A stretch of 64,000 nt of DNA from an uncultured Pelagibacteraceae bacterium (GCA_902596205.1 CACJSY010000005.1:1-64000), one strand, 5' to 3'; counted from the first letter of the stretch, positions 37,240 through 47,288 are shown. Notes: generated from the letters alone by a model not told the origin. Made by a program: numbers and translations.

Positions 37240-38109
37240 ATGCAGACCCCATCAAATTCTCCAAGAATAAGTATTATTATGAATTGTTTTAATGGTGAAG
37301 AATTTCTTAATAAGGCTTTAGATAGTATTGTTAAACAGACTTATAATGACTGGGAACTAATCTTCTGGGATGTAAGTACTTCAGATAAAAGTAAGAAGAT
37401 TTTAGATAGTTATAAAGAGAACAGGTTTAGATATTTTAATTCTGGATTAAAAAAAAATTTGTACCATTCTAGAAATGAAGCAATAGAAGTTTCTAATGGA
37501 GAAATAATTGCCTTTTTAGATTGTGATGATTGGTGGCACCAAAACAAATTAGAGAAACAAATAGAACTTTTTAATGATGAAACCGTAGCTATGGTTTATT
37601 CAAATTATTTTGAATATCATCAAGTTAAAAAAAAGCTAAGAAAATTAAGTAATAAAAAAATTTTATCAGGTTACGTACAGAATAGAATAATTCACGATTA
37701 TCATATTGGAATATTAACAACATTAATTAGAAAAAAAATCTTTCATAGTTTGGGAGGTTACAATAATTTCTTTCATATTTGTGGAGATTTTGAATTTAAC
37801 ATTAGAATGAGCAATATTCACAAAGTTATCGGACTAAAGGAACATCTAGCCTACTATCGAGTCCATAACAAAAATATATCTAGAGATCTTGATAAAGAAA
37901 TTATCGAATTAAATTATTGTAAAGAGATTTTCAAAAAAGAAAATTATCATAATCTTAAGAAGTTTGAGAATTATTTGAATTATAGAAAGTTTAAGAATAA
38001 TTTAGTAAAAAACGATAAACTTAAAGCATTTAAAATATTTTTAGATTTAAAATTCAGCTTTTTAAAATTAAAGGCTTTAATTTTATTTTTTTGGAGGATC
38101 TTAAATTAA
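37240..38109 (+). CDS. Glycosyltransferase family 2
   Basis: RISIIMNCFNGEEFLNKALDSIVKQTYNDWELIFWDVSTSD; IIAFLDCDDWW. Confidence 0.92.
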   Translation: MQTPSNSPRISIIMNCFNGEEFLNKALDSIVKQTYNDWELIFWDVSTSDKSKKILDSYKENRFRYFNSGLKKNLYHSRNEAIEVSNGEIIAFLDCDDWWHQNKLEKQIELFNDETVAMVYSNYFEYHQVKKKLRKLSNKKILSGYVQNRIIHDYHIGILTTLIRKKIFHSLGGYNNFFHICGDFEFNIRMSNIHKVIGLKEHLAYYRVHNKNISRDLDKEIIELNYCKEIFKKENYHNLKKFENYLNYRKFKNNLVKNDKLKAFKIFLDLKFSFLKLKALILFFWRILN

Positions 38110-38522
38110 TGAAAATTGGGAAAAAAATTTTAGTCATGGGTTTACCTGGATCTGGAAAAACCACACTAGCAAAAATTTTAGTAAAAGAATTAAATGCTTC
38201 TTGGTTAAATGCTGATGAAGTTAGAAAAAAATATAATGACTGGGATTTTTCCGAAGCAGGAAGACAAAGACAAGCTAAAAGAATGTTTGATTTAGCAGAA
38301 GAATTTATTAGCCAAGGAAAAAATGTAGTGGCTGATTTTATTTGTCCAACAAAAAAAACAAGGAATGAATTTAGACCAGATAAGATAATTTGGATGGACA
38401 CTATAATTAAAGGAAGATTTGATGACACAAATAAAATTTTTGAGAAACCAGATAATTATGACTTTAGAGTTACAGTAAAAGACGCGATAAATGAAAGTAA
38501 AAAAATCTTAAAAGAAATTTGA
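38109..38522 (+). CDS. Adenylylsulfate kinase-like P-loop kinase
   Basis: ILVMGLPGSGKTTLAKILVKELNASWLNADEVRKKYNDWDFSEAGRQRQAKRMFDLA; start at ATG 38109. Confidence 0.7.
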   Translation: MKIGKKILVMGLPGSGKTTLAKILVKELNASWLNADEVRKKYNDWDFSEAGRQRQAKRMFDLAEEFISQGKNVVADFICPTKKTRNEFRPDKIIWMDTIIKGRFDDTNKIFEKPDNYDFRVTVKDAINESKKILKEI

Positions 38523-38529
38523 GAGTAAA

Positions 38530-39414
38530 ATGAATTTTTCACTTCATATAATAAAGCAGATAAAAACTTTTATTAAATTTCCGATTCAATTTTTAAAAAT
38601 TCTATTTGATGACATCAAAAAAGATTTTTTTTATGATCACAAAAAAAAATATAATAAAGTTTTAGTTATAGGGGTACAAAAATCTGGGACTACTCTCATA
38701 GAGTGGATTTTGTCAGAGATGGGCTATGTCAATCAGGTTACTTCTCCACTAAGAATCTTTTATGAAAAAAATTTAAAGTATGTTCATGATTTATCCTCTA
38801 AAATGCTTTCTTATTTACCAGATCGTAAGTTCACTTTTTTAAAAAGACATTCAGAAGCAACATTTGATAATTTAAAAATAATTAAAGATTCAAATCTTAA
38901 AATTATTTTAAGTATTAGAAATTTAAAACAGATAATGATAAGTAGATATATACATATAATTTCTGACAAAAACTTTCCACAATATTATAAATTTAAGGAT
39001 TTAGATTATGTAGAGGGTTTTAGGCTTTCTTTAATTAAAAATCATATAGAAGGTGAGGTGCCGATAAAAATATTTAATGAATGGTTAATAAACTGGGAAA
39101 AAGCAATAAAAGAAAAAAAAATAGATTGTTTAATTCTAAATTATAATGATTTCAAAATTAATGAAAAAAATTACATTGATAAAATTTTGAATTTTTTGGA
39201 AATTGAGGATTGCAAATCTAGTGATATTTTAAAAAAACATAAAGAAAGAATAGAAAAGATGAAAAACAAAACACTTGAGGATAACTTAAAAAAAAATTTG
39301 CATTCCCAAACTTACAATAGTCTTTCAGATAATATTAAGTTTAAGTTAAACAAAGAAATTTCTGATGAAGAAATTAATAATTTAATTAAAAAATACGAAT
39401 TACCGGGCGTGTAG
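38530..39414 (+). CDS. Sulfotransferase family protein; 3' end overlaps the tRNA-Val gene
   Basis: VLVIGVQKSGTTLIEWILSEMG (5'-PSB-like); LSIRNLKQIMISRY. Stop TAG at 39412-39414 lies inside the tRNA. Confidence 0.78.
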   Translation: MNFSLHIIKQIKTFIKFPIQFLKILFDDIKKDFFYDHKKKYNKVLVIGVQKSGTTLIEWILSEMGYVNQVTSPLRIFYEKNLKYVHDLSSKMLSYLPDRKFTFLKRHSEATFDNLKIIKDSNLKIILSIRNLKQIMISRYIHIISDKNFPQYYKFKDLDYVEGFRLSLIKNHIEGEVPIKIFNEWLINWEKAIKEKKIDCLILNYNDFKINEKNYIDKILNFLEIEDCKSSDILKKHKERIEKMKNKTLEDNLKKNLHSQTYNSLSDNIKFKLNKEISDEEINNLIKKYELPGV

Positions 39415-39479
39415 TTCAGTGGTAGAACGCTTCGTTGACATCGAAGAGGTCATAAGTTCAATTCTTATCACGCCCACCA
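39405..39479 (+). tRNA. tRNA-Val (anticodon GAC)
   Basis: GGGCGTG..CACGCCC acceptor stem, CTTCG-TTGACAT-CGAAG anticodon arm, GTTCAATTC T-loop, encoded ACCA end. Confidence 0.93.
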
Positions 39480-39546
39480 AACAAAACTAGCGTTTTTAGC
39501 TCTAATCTAACCTTTACAAAATATAACTTAGATACTATAAAGACTG

Positions 39547-39662
39547 GCCTGGTGATTTTTGCGAAGGGGCCACACCCGATCCCATTCCGAACTCGGAAGT
39601 TAAGTCCTTCAGCGCCGATGGTACTTTGTCTTAAGATATGGGAGAGTAGGACGTTGCCAGGC
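39547..39662 (+). rRNA. rrf: 5S ribosomal RNA
   Basis: GCCTGGTGATTTTTGCGAAGGGGCCACACCCGATCCCATTCCGAACTCGGAAGTTAAG...GGGAGAGTAGGACGTTGCCAGGC; canonical 5S with pairing termini. Confidence 0.95.
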
Positions 39663-39672
39663 TTTAAATATT

Positions 39673-39798
39673 ATGAAAATAGCTAGTTCGTTGAAATCCT
39701 TGAAAAAAAGAGATCTAAACTCTAAGTTAGTTAAACGAAGAGGAAAGCTCTACGTAATTAATAAAAAAAACCCAAAATTTAAAGCTCGTCAAGGTTAA
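39673..39798 (+). CDS. rpmJ: 50S ribosomal protein L36
   Basis: Manual translation [41 protein letters not shown]; below the track length cutoff. Confidence 0.9.
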   Translation: MKIASSLKSLKKRDLNSKLVKRRGKLYVINKKNPKFKARQG

Positions 39799-39799
39799 A

Positions 39800-39910
39800 A
39801 TGAGCGAAAACGATTTCAAAAAAACTTACAATGGTTTTACAAAGTTTGTTTTATGGGGAACCCTTGCAGTAATTGCGATACTAGTAATATTAGCTTTTAC
39901 ACTACTTTAA
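39800..39910 (+). CDS. Small single-TM protein, possibly aa3-type cytochrome oxidase subunit IV-like
   Basis: Manual translation MSENDFKKTYNGFTKFVLWGTLAVIAILVILAFTLL. Confidence 0.55.
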   Translation: MSENDFKKTYNGFTKFVLWGTLAVIAILVILAFTLL

Positions 39911-39926
39911 AATCAAAATTATAAAA

Positions 39927-41021
39927 ATGATAGTTGGTTCAATAAAAGAAGAATTAGAATTAGAAAAAAGAGTTTCACTTACTCCTGAAACAGCAAAAAA
40001 TATAATAGGGCTGGGACTTAAAGTATGTATAGAAAAAAATTATGCAGAACATTTAGGTATTAACGATAATGAATATAAGGATATCGGAGTTGAAGTTAAA
40101 GCCACATCTAATGAGGTAACAAACTCTAGTAATTTAATAATTAAAGTCAATTGTCCGTCTGAAAATCAAATTAATTCTTTAAAAGAAAATACAATTTTAA
40201 TCGGAATGCTAAATCCATCAAAAAACAAAGGTCAAATTGATAAAATAATTAATAAAAATATTAAAATTTTTTCACTTGAATTATTGCCACGTATTACGAG
40301 AGCTCAATCAATGGATGTATTATCTTCTCAATCAAACTTGGCTGGATATCGAGCTGTAGTTGATTGTGTTGCAGAATTTGAAAAAGCTGTGCCAATGATG
40401 ATGACAGCTGCTGGAACCGTCCCAGCTGCAAAAGTTTTAGTAATCGGTGCGGGTGTAGCTGGTCTACAAGCTGTTGCTACTGCTAAAAGACTGGGTGCAA
40501 TAGTTTCGGCTACAGATGTAAGAGCAGCATCTAAAGAACAAGTCGAAAGTTTGGGAGGAAAATTTTTAACAGTGGAACAAACAGAAGATTTAGAGACTGT
40601 AGGGGGCTACGCAAAAGAAACCTCAGCCGATTATAAAAAAAAGCAAGCTGAAATGATGAAAGAGGCGCTAAAAAAAAATGATGTGGTTATATGCACTGCT
40701 TTAATACCTGGAAAACCTGCACCAAGAATTTTAACTGAAGACCTTGTAAAACTTATGAAACCTGGCTCAATTATTTATGATTTGGCAGCAGAACAGGGTG
40801 GGAATTCAGCATTTTCGCAACCAGGAAAAATAAACACAGTTAATGGAATTAAGGTAATAGGTGTTAAAAACTTAATGAATCGTTTACCACTTACAGCTTC
40901 AAGCTTATATGCTAAAAACTTGTTTAGCTTCATACGAAACTTGTATAGTAAAGAAAAAAAAGATTTTAATATAAATTTAGAAGACGAGATAATTGAAAAA
41001 TCATTAATAAAAGAAATTTAA
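39927..41021 (+). CDS. pntAA: NAD(P) transhydrogenase subunit alpha part 1
   Basis: GSIKEELELEKRVSLTPETA; VLVIGAGVAGLQAVATAKRLGAIVSATDVRAASKEQVESLGGKF. Confidence 0.95.
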   Translation: MIVGSIKEELELEKRVSLTPETAKNIIGLGLKVCIEKNYAEHLGINDNEYKDIGVEVKATSNEVTNSSNLIIKVNCPSENQINSLKENTILIGMLNPSKNKGQIDKIINKNIKIFSLELLPRITRAQSMDVLSSQSNLAGYRAVVDCVAEFEKAVPMMMTAAGTVPAAKVLVIGAGVAGLQAVATAKRLGAIVSATDVRAASKEQVESLGGKFLTVEQTEDLETVGGYAKETSADYKKKQAEMMKEALKKNDVVICTALIPGKPAPRILTEDLVKLMKPGSIIYDLAAEQGGNSAFSQPGKINTVNGIKVIGVKNLMNRLPLTASSLYAKNLFSFIRNLYSKEKKDFNINLEDEIIEKSLIKEI

Positions 41022-41023
41022 TT

Positions 41024-41335
41024 ATGGAAATCGATCCGTTTATATTTAGATTAAGTATTTTTATTTTATCAATTTTTATTGGTTATTATGTAGTATGGAG
41101 CGTAACACCATCTCTTCACACTCCTCTAATGTCAGTAACTAATGCTATTTCATCAGTTATCATTGTTGGGGCTATAATAGCTGCGCTATCTGGATCCTCT
41201 GGGAATGTTTTTGATATTTCTAGTATTTTCGGATTTTTAGCAATTGTTCTTGCAGCAATAAATATTTTTGGTGGGTTTTTAGTTACTCAAAGAATGCTTC
41301 AAATGTACAAAAAAAAGAAAGATAAAAAGAAATGA
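41024..41335 (+). CDS. pntAB: NAD(P) transhydrogenase subunit alpha part 2
   Basis: [38 protein letters not shown]. Confidence 0.95.
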   Translation: MEIDPFIFRLSIFILSIFIGYYVVWSVTPSLHTPLMSVTNAISSVIIVGAIIAALSGSSGNVFDISSIFGFLAIVLAAINIFGGFLVTQRMLQMYKKKKDKKK

Positions 41336-42735
41336 TCTCAGCAGATTTGTCAGCAATATTTTATTTAGTCTCCGGAATACTTTTTATTCTTGCTCTTAGG
41401 GGGCTGTCATCTCCAGATACATCAAGACAAGGAAATTATTTTGGAATTGCAGGAATGATAATTGCAATTATTGTAACATTTTTATCAATTGGAAACTTTT
41501 CTACTTCGCTGGCGTATGTGATAATTTTTCTTATAATTGGTGGAGCAATTGGAGCCTTTATAGCTTTTAGAATTCCAATGACTGCAATGCCAGAATTAGT
41601 TGCAGGATTTCATAGTTTAGTTGGTTTAGCAGCTGTCTTTGTTGCTATTGCAGCTTTTCTAAACCCAGAAGCATTTGGTTTAGGATATATTGGCGATATT
41701 AAATTAGCAAGCCTTATTGAAATGTCTATTGGTGCAGCAGTAGGAGCAATAACTTTTTCTGGCTCTATAATCGCTTTTTTGAAATTGAGGGGGATAATGT
41801 CTGGTGCCCCAATCACATTTGGCGGACAACACTTTTTAAATTTAATGCTTGGTATAGGTATTTTTATTTTAATTTTTTATTTGTGCAACAGTCAGTCGTC
41901 AAATGTATTTTGGGCATTAATTTTTATCTCCTTTTTAGTTGGAGTTTTATTAATTATACCTATTGGTGGAGCAGACATGCCAGTGGTAATTTCAATGCTT
42001 AATTCGTATTCTGGTTGGGCTGCAGCAGGTATAGGTTTCACACTAGAAAATTCTGCTCTTATTATTACTGGCGCGCTAGTGGGATCTTCCGGAGCAATTC
42101 TCTCTTATATAATGTGTAAAGCTATGAACAGATCTTTTATAAGTGTAATTCTTGGTGGATTTGGTGCAGATAATGCTGCAGAAAATACAAAAGAAAAACA
42201 AGACCAAAAGCCTGTTAAAAGTGGGAATGCGGAGGATGCGGCTTTCTTAATGAAAAACGCTTCTTCAGTGATCATAGTTCCAGGTTATGGAATGGCGGTA
42301 GCACAAGCTCAACATGCATTAAGAGAAATGGTAGATAAATTAAAAAAGAATGATATTAAAGTTACATACGCCATACATCCAGTTGCTGGAAGAATGCCTG
42401 GACATATGAACGTATTGCTGGCAGAGGCGAACGTTCCTTATGATGAAGTTTTTGAATTGGAGGACATTAATAATGATTTTGCCAACTCTGATGTTGCATT
42501 TGTAATTGGAGCAAATGATGTTACAAATCCTGTTGCCAAAACAGATCCTAAAAGCCCAATATTTGGTATGCCAGTGCTTGATGTTGAAAAGTGCAAATCT
42601 GTCTTGTTTGTAAAAAGAAGTTTGTCGCCAGGATATGCCGGTATAGATAATGAGCTATTTTACAAAGATAATACCTTGATGTTATTTGCAGATGCGAAAA
42701 AAATGACAGAGGATATTGTTAAAAATCTAGATTAA
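41332..42735 (+). CDS. pntB: NAD(P) transhydrogenase subunit beta
   Basis: [68 protein letters not shown]. Confidence 0.96.
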   Translation: MISADLSAIFYLVSGILFILALRGLSSPDTSRQGNYFGIAGMIIAIIVTFLSIGNFSTSLAYVIIFLIIGGAIGAFIAFRIPMTAMPELVAGFHSLVGLAAVFVAIAAFLNPEAFGLGYIGDIKLASLIEMSIGAAVGAITFSGSIIAFLKLRGIMSGAPITFGGQHFLNLMLGIGIFILIFYLCNSQSSNVFWALIFISFLVGVLLIIPIGGADMPVVISMLNSYSGWAAAGIGFTLENSALIITGALVGSSGAILSYIMCKAMNRSFISVILGGFGADNAAENTKEKQDQKPVKSGNAEDAAFLMKNASSVIIVPGYGMAVAQAQHALREMVDKLKKNDIKVTYAIHPVAGRMPGHMNVLLAEANVPYDEVFELEDINNDFANSDVAFVIGANDVTNPVAKTDPKSPIFGMPVLDVEKCKSVLFVKRSLSPGYAGIDNELFYKDNTLMLFADAKKMTEDIVKNLD

Positions 42736-43433
42736 TGAAAACAAAAATATTTTGTGACATAGCCGATTATAAAACAATTAAATCATTTAATAACAAGTCT
42801 TTAGTTGATGGTTTCACTACTAATCCAAGTTTGATGAGGTTAGCCGGGGCTAAAAATTATAAAGATTACTCTATTAAAATTTTGAAAATCTGTAAAAGAA
42901 AACCAATTTCTTTTGAAGTTTTTGCTGATAATTTCAAGGATATGCTTAAACAGGCTTACGAAATTAATTCTTGGGGTAAAAATGTTTATGTAAAAATACC
43001 AGTTGTTAACTCAAAGGGAGTCTTTACAGGCCCGGTAATTGAAGAATTGAGCAAAAAAGGGATAAAACTGAATATAACCGCTGTCTATACATTTAAACAA
43101 ACAAAAAAAATTTACAAAAAATTAAACAAAAAAACTAAATCTATAATATCTATATTTGCCGGCAGGATGGCTGATAAAGGCAAAGATCCAGTTCCAATAT
43201 TTAAAAAAAGTGTAAATTTAACAAAAAAAAATAAAAATATTCAAATTCTTTGGGCTAGTACAAGAGAAGCTTATAATTACATTCAAGCCAAACAATTGAA
43301 GTGCAATATTATAACCATGCCACCTAAAGTAATTAGTCAAATTGAAAGTTTTGGCAAAAGTTTTAAATCAATGACAATTGATACAGTAAAAGGATTTTTA
43401 ACAGACAGCAAGAAATCTAAATTCAAGATTTAA
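42735..43433 (+). CDS. tal: Transaldolase family protein
   Basis: KIFCDIADYKTIKSFNNKSLVDGFTTNPSLMRLAG; YVKIPVVNSKG; LNITAVYTFKQ. Confidence 0.87.
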   Translation: MKTKIFCDIADYKTIKSFNNKSLVDGFTTNPSLMRLAGAKNYKDYSIKILKICKRKPISFEVFADNFKDMLKQAYEINSWGKNVYVKIPVVNSKGVFTGPVIEELSKKGIKLNITAVYTFKQTKKIYKKLNKKTKSIISIFAGRMADKGKDPVPIFKKSVNLTKKNKNIQILWASTREAYNYIQAKQLKCNIITMPPKVISQIESFGKSFKSMTIDTVKGFLTDSKKSKFKI

Positions 43434-44492
43434 TTATTTCTTTCTTAAAAATTTACTTACAAGAGAAATTTTAAAAATTTTAAGAGAAATAAAATCAACT
43501 AATCCATAAATAAAAAATAGAGCAAATGTTCTAAAGTATCTCAAAGAGGATTTAAATAGAGTAAAGCTAATTTTTTTGAGCATCAGATTAGCGTATTTAA
43601 TTTTCAACTCATATGTGAAATTATTGATGCTATTAGGTATTTTATTTTTCGGAAAATTAAGTGATGGATTTTTTCTCTTTTTTCCACATATAATAAATAG
43701 ATTTTCTGACTCATGATTGTAATAATAATCAAACTTAATTGACTCTTTAGGCGTTTTTGTAAAACCATAATCTAAAATTTCATATCCAGCAGATTGAAAC
43801 ATTTTTGCAAAAGAAAATTCTGTAAAAGCAATTTTATGAGCTTCATCAGCTAGAGGGAAGCCGTATAAATTTGGAACTTCTGCATATAAAACTCCTTCAT
43901 CAGATAAATGATCTTTTAATTTTATTAAGTTTTCAAGAGGTTTATCTAAATGTTCCAAAACATGGACAATTGTTATCAGATCAAAGTTTTTCTCATCAAT
44001 TTCATTTTTAGAAAGATCAATTGTTTTTGAGCCTAAAAATTGAGCCATGTTTAATCCTTTTTGATCTAAATCTGCTACAAAAGAATTAATTTTATGTTTT
44101 TGACTGAAAGCATAAGGAAGGAAACCATTATATCCTCCGTAATCAAGCATTTTTAATTCTTTATTAGAAAAAATATTAGTAGACTTATTTAAAACTTTCC
44201 ATATATGAGCCCACCTTTTAAATGAAATTGCCGACCAAAAATCTATTGGAGGTAAAATTTTTTTATCATCAGATTTTGTATTAAAATGATTTTTATTATC
44301 TCTATAAGCTCCATCTGCATAAGTAATTTCATTTTCTTTGATTTTAAATTCAGATACTGATCCACAATCAAAACAAAAAAAACTTTTCCAATTTTCATTT
44401 TTAGTCAAAAACCCGAAATGTACAATTTTAAATTCTTCAATCTTTTCTGATACACAAACCCTGCAATTAAAACTTGTATTAGATTTATTCAT
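43434..44492 (-). CDS. Class I SAM methyltransferase with N-terminal Zn-ribbon-like Cys motif
   Basis: CRVCVSEKIEEFKIVHFG...FFCFDCG; MLDYGGYNGFLPYAFSQ; LITIVHVLEHLDKPLENL. Confidence 0.82.
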   Translation of the reverse strand: MNKSNTSFNCRVCVSEKIEEFKIVHFGFLTKNENWKSFFCFDCGSVSEFKIKENEITYADGAYRDNKNHFNTKSDDKKILPPIDFWSAISFKRWAHIWKVLNKSTNIFSNKELKMLDYGGYNGFLPYAFSQKHKINSFVADLDQKGLNMAQFLGSKTIDLSKNEIDEKNFDLITIVHVLEHLDKPLENLIKLKDHLSDEGVLYAEVPNLYGFPLADEAHKIAFTEFSFAKMFQSAGYEILDYGFTKTPKESIKFDYYYNHESENLFIICGKKRKNPSLNFPKNKIPNSINNFTYELKIKYANLMLKKISFTLFKSSLRYFRTFALFFIYGLVDFISLKIFKISLVSKFLRKK

Positions 44493-44498
44493 GTGTGT

Positions 44499-45344
44499 TT
44501 AATCATACAAATGAAATTCTGTAGCTAGTTTACTCCTATTTTTAATATAAGGGTTTTTTTGATTTAATAAGGTAAAGCTTCCATAAATAAAATATCTATA
44601 GTCGGAATGATTTTTCATTTCTTCTACACCATGAAAGCTTTCACTTTCGTTTAAAAAAACAATTAATTTTCCAGCTTCAGGTTTTATATTTTCAATTTTT
44701 TCGCAATTTTCTTTTTCTGGTTGAGCAATATTTTTTTTTCCATTTATTAATTTATAAATATCAAAATCACCCCCTTGATGATTATCTGATTTTGAGGGCG
44801 CATTAAGATATAAAATAAAAACTATAAGTCTATTATCGCTGTCCCTATGAATTTCTCTAGAATACCCATTACCCGCCTTCGAGTAATCGTATAGCAACTC
44901 TACAGCACTCTTATTTGGATAAAATATTTTTGAAAATTTAATCTTTCTAAAAAGATCTCTATAAATCCTGAGCAGTGAATATTTTACCAAGGTTTTAGTA
45001 GGTATTAACTTGTTTTTAGTAGAACTAATTTTTTTGTATATTTTTTGAGTATCAGTCAAGTTTTTGTAATTAAAAAAATTTACTAATGAAAATTTCTTAT
45101 CATTTAAATCGAGTTTTTTAAGACAAAATTCTAAAAATTCTGAAGAATTAATTTTTTTTTCTAAATTATTCCACTCCTCAGAATTATTTAAAAGATTATG
45201 AAATTCTTCATCAGATGAGCTAACAAATTGTCTTTGGCCATGAATTAAAGTTTTATTTTTACTAAAATTATGTATGTCAGATGCTTGAATTAATTTTTCA
45301 CATAAGTCCTTATTAATAAAATTATTTATGCTAAAATACTTCAT
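44499..45344 (-). CDS. 2OG-Fe(II) oxygenase-like protein
   Basis: SREIHRDSDNRLIVFILYLNAPSKSDNHQGGDFDIY...KLIVFLNESESFHGVEEMKN: HxD...H and downstream pattern. Confidence 0.75.
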   Translation of the reverse strand: MKYFSINNFINKDLCEKLIQASDIHNFSKNKTLIHGQRQFVSSSDEEFHNLLNNSEEWNNLEKKINSSEFLEFCLKKLDLNDKKFSLVNFFNYKNLTDTQKIYKKISSTKNKLIPTKTLVKYSLLRIYRDLFRKIKFSKIFYPNKSAVELLYDYSKAGNGYSREIHRDSDNRLIVFILYLNAPSKSDNHQGGDFDIYKLINGKKNIAQPEKENCEKIENIKPEAGKLIVFLNESESFHGVEEMKNHSDYRYFIYGSFTLLNQKNPYIKNRSKLATEFHLYD

Positions 45345-45386
45345 AGTTGTAAAATTAAGGGTATATTCATATTTTGTAAACTTAAA

Positions 45387-47204
45387 TTACGATAGCTTAG
45401 ATTGCCTTTTTCTCTCATGAGTATCTAAAATTACTTTTCTTAACCTGCAAGACAAGGGTGTAATTTCCAGTGCTTCATCAGTATTAAGGATACTTAATTG
45501 CTCTGCAATAGCCATTTTTCTAACTGGAGTTAAAACCACGTTTTCATCAGTTCCTTGAGTTCTCATATTTGTAAGTTTCTTTCCTTTTAAAACATTTATC
45601 TCTAGATCACCACTTTTTGATGAAAGTCCTACTATCATTCCTTTATAAACTGGATCGTTATGCTTTATAAACATCTCACCTCGAGCTTGTAAATTAAAAA
45701 TTGCAAATGCTACAGCTTTCCCGTCTTCCATAGAAATTAAAGCACCGTTTCTTCTTCCTTCCATGTCTCCTGTGTATTTTCCATAAGAATGAAAAATTCT
45801 ATTTATTACACCGGTGCCCTTAGTTAAAGTTAAAAATCGACTTGTGTAACCCATAAGTCCTCGAGTTGGAGCATGGAAAATCAATCTTTTTTTTTCTTTC
45901 CCAGTATCTTTTAAGTCTATTAATTTTCCTTTTCTTCTATTCATTGAATCTATCACTTTAGACGAAAACTCTTCATCAAGATCCATAGTTATTTCTTCAA
46001 TAGGCTCAAGCTTGTTACCTTCAGTATCTTTTTTAATTAATACTTTTGGAGGGCTAACAGTCATTTCAAATCCCTCTCTTCTCATCTGGGTTAAAAGAAT
46101 TTCTAACATTAGCTCACCTCTTCCGCTTATAATGAATGAGTCCCTGTTTTCATTTTCTGCAAAACTAACGCCTACATTATTTTCAGCTTCTAAAATAAGG
46201 CGATCTCTTATTTGTGTGCTTGTAAGTTTTTTTCCTTCAGTACCAGCCAAGGGAGAGCTATTAACTGTAACTGTAATAGACATAGTAGGGGGATCTATAG
46301 GCGTAGCGTTTATAGGTTCACTAATCTCTAAATCACATATAGTGTCAGCGACGTTTGCTTTTTCAAGCCCAGCTATAATAACAATATCTCCAGCCTCTCC
46401 TTGCTCTATTGGAACTTTTTTTGTCCCTTCATATCTAAATATTTTTGTTAATCTACCTTCATCTACTTTATTACCTTCGAGATTAATTGCTTTAATTTGT
46501 TGATTAGCTTTTGCTGTACCTTGAGCAATTTTTCCAACTAAACTTCTTCCAAGAAAACTATCTGCATAGAGAAGAGTAGAAAGCATTGCAAAAGGTTTTT
46601 TCTTATCAGAAGAAGATGGTTTTACTTTTTCAATAATTAAATTAAGTAAAGGTTGTAAATTTTCTCTTGGACCATTTATTTCTTTTGATGCCCATCCAGA
46701 TCTTCCGCTAGCATATAATACTGGAAAGTCGAGTTGCTCTTCATTTGCATCGAGATTAACAAATAAATCGAATGTTTCATTGAGCACTTCATTGGCTCTT
46801 TGATCAGGTTTATCTAACTTATTTATCACTACTATAGGTTTTAAACCCTGTTTCAAGGCTTTAGATAAAACAAATTTTGTTTGAGGCATCACACCTTCAG
46901 CTGAGTCAATCAAAAGTAAGACCCCATCAGCCATATGTAAAACCCTCTCTACTTCAGCTGCAAAATCTCTGTGGCCCGGGGTGTCAATAATATTAATTCT
47001 AGAATTTTTCCAATTAATGGCTGCTGGTTTAGCTAGAATTGTAATACCTCTTTCTTTTTCTAACTCACCTGAGTCCATAATTCTCTCTTCTACGTTTTCA
47101 TTTTCTCTAAACGTTCCACTTTGCTTCATTAGACTGTCAATTAAAGTTGTTTTACCATGATCAACATGAGCAATGATTGTAATATTTCTGATAGTCTCTG
47201 TCAT
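45387..47204 (-). CDS. typA: Translational GTPase TypA/BipA
   Basis: NITIIAHVDHGKTTLIDSLMKQSGTFRENENVEERIMDSGELEKERGITILAK. Confidence 0.97.
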   Translation of the reverse strand: MTETIRNITIIAHVDHGKTTLIDSLMKQSGTFRENENVEERIMDSGELEKERGITILAKPAAINWKNSRINIIDTPGHRDFAAEVERVLHMADGVLLLIDSAEGVMPQTKFVLSKALKQGLKPIVVINKLDKPDQRANEVLNETFDLFVNLDANEEQLDFPVLYASGRSGWASKEINGPRENLQPLLNLIIEKVKPSSSDKKKPFAMLSTLLYADSFLGRSLVGKIAQGTAKANQQIKAINLEGNKVDEGRLTKIFRYEGTKKVPIEQGEAGDIVIIAGLEKANVADTICDLEISEPINATPIDPPTMSITVTVNSSPLAGTEGKKLTSTQIRDRLILEAENNVGVSFAENENRDSFIISGRGELMLEILLTQMRREGFEMTVSPPKVLIKKDTEGNKLEPIEEITMDLDEEFSSKVIDSMNRRKGKLIDLKDTGKEKKRLIFHAPTRGLMGYTSRFLTLTKGTGVINRIFHSYGKYTGDMEGRRNGALISMEDGKAVAFAIFNLQARGEMFIKHNDPVYKGMIVGLSSKSGDLEINVLKGKKLTNMRTQGTDENVVLTPVRKMAIAEQLSILNTDEALEITPLSCRLRKVILDTHERKRQSKLS

Positions 47205-47206
47205 TT

Positions 47207-47283
<77 letters not shown>

Positions 47284-47288
47284 ATAAA

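Noticed and set aside
1-39404. CRISPR array, prophage or transposon driving island mobility
   Set aside because: No regularly spaced direct repeats, integrase, transposase or phage structural genes seen by eye or in the ORF translations.
46012-46503. 163-aa plus ORF opposite typA
   Set aside because: Antisense to strongly conserved typA; no recognisable domain.
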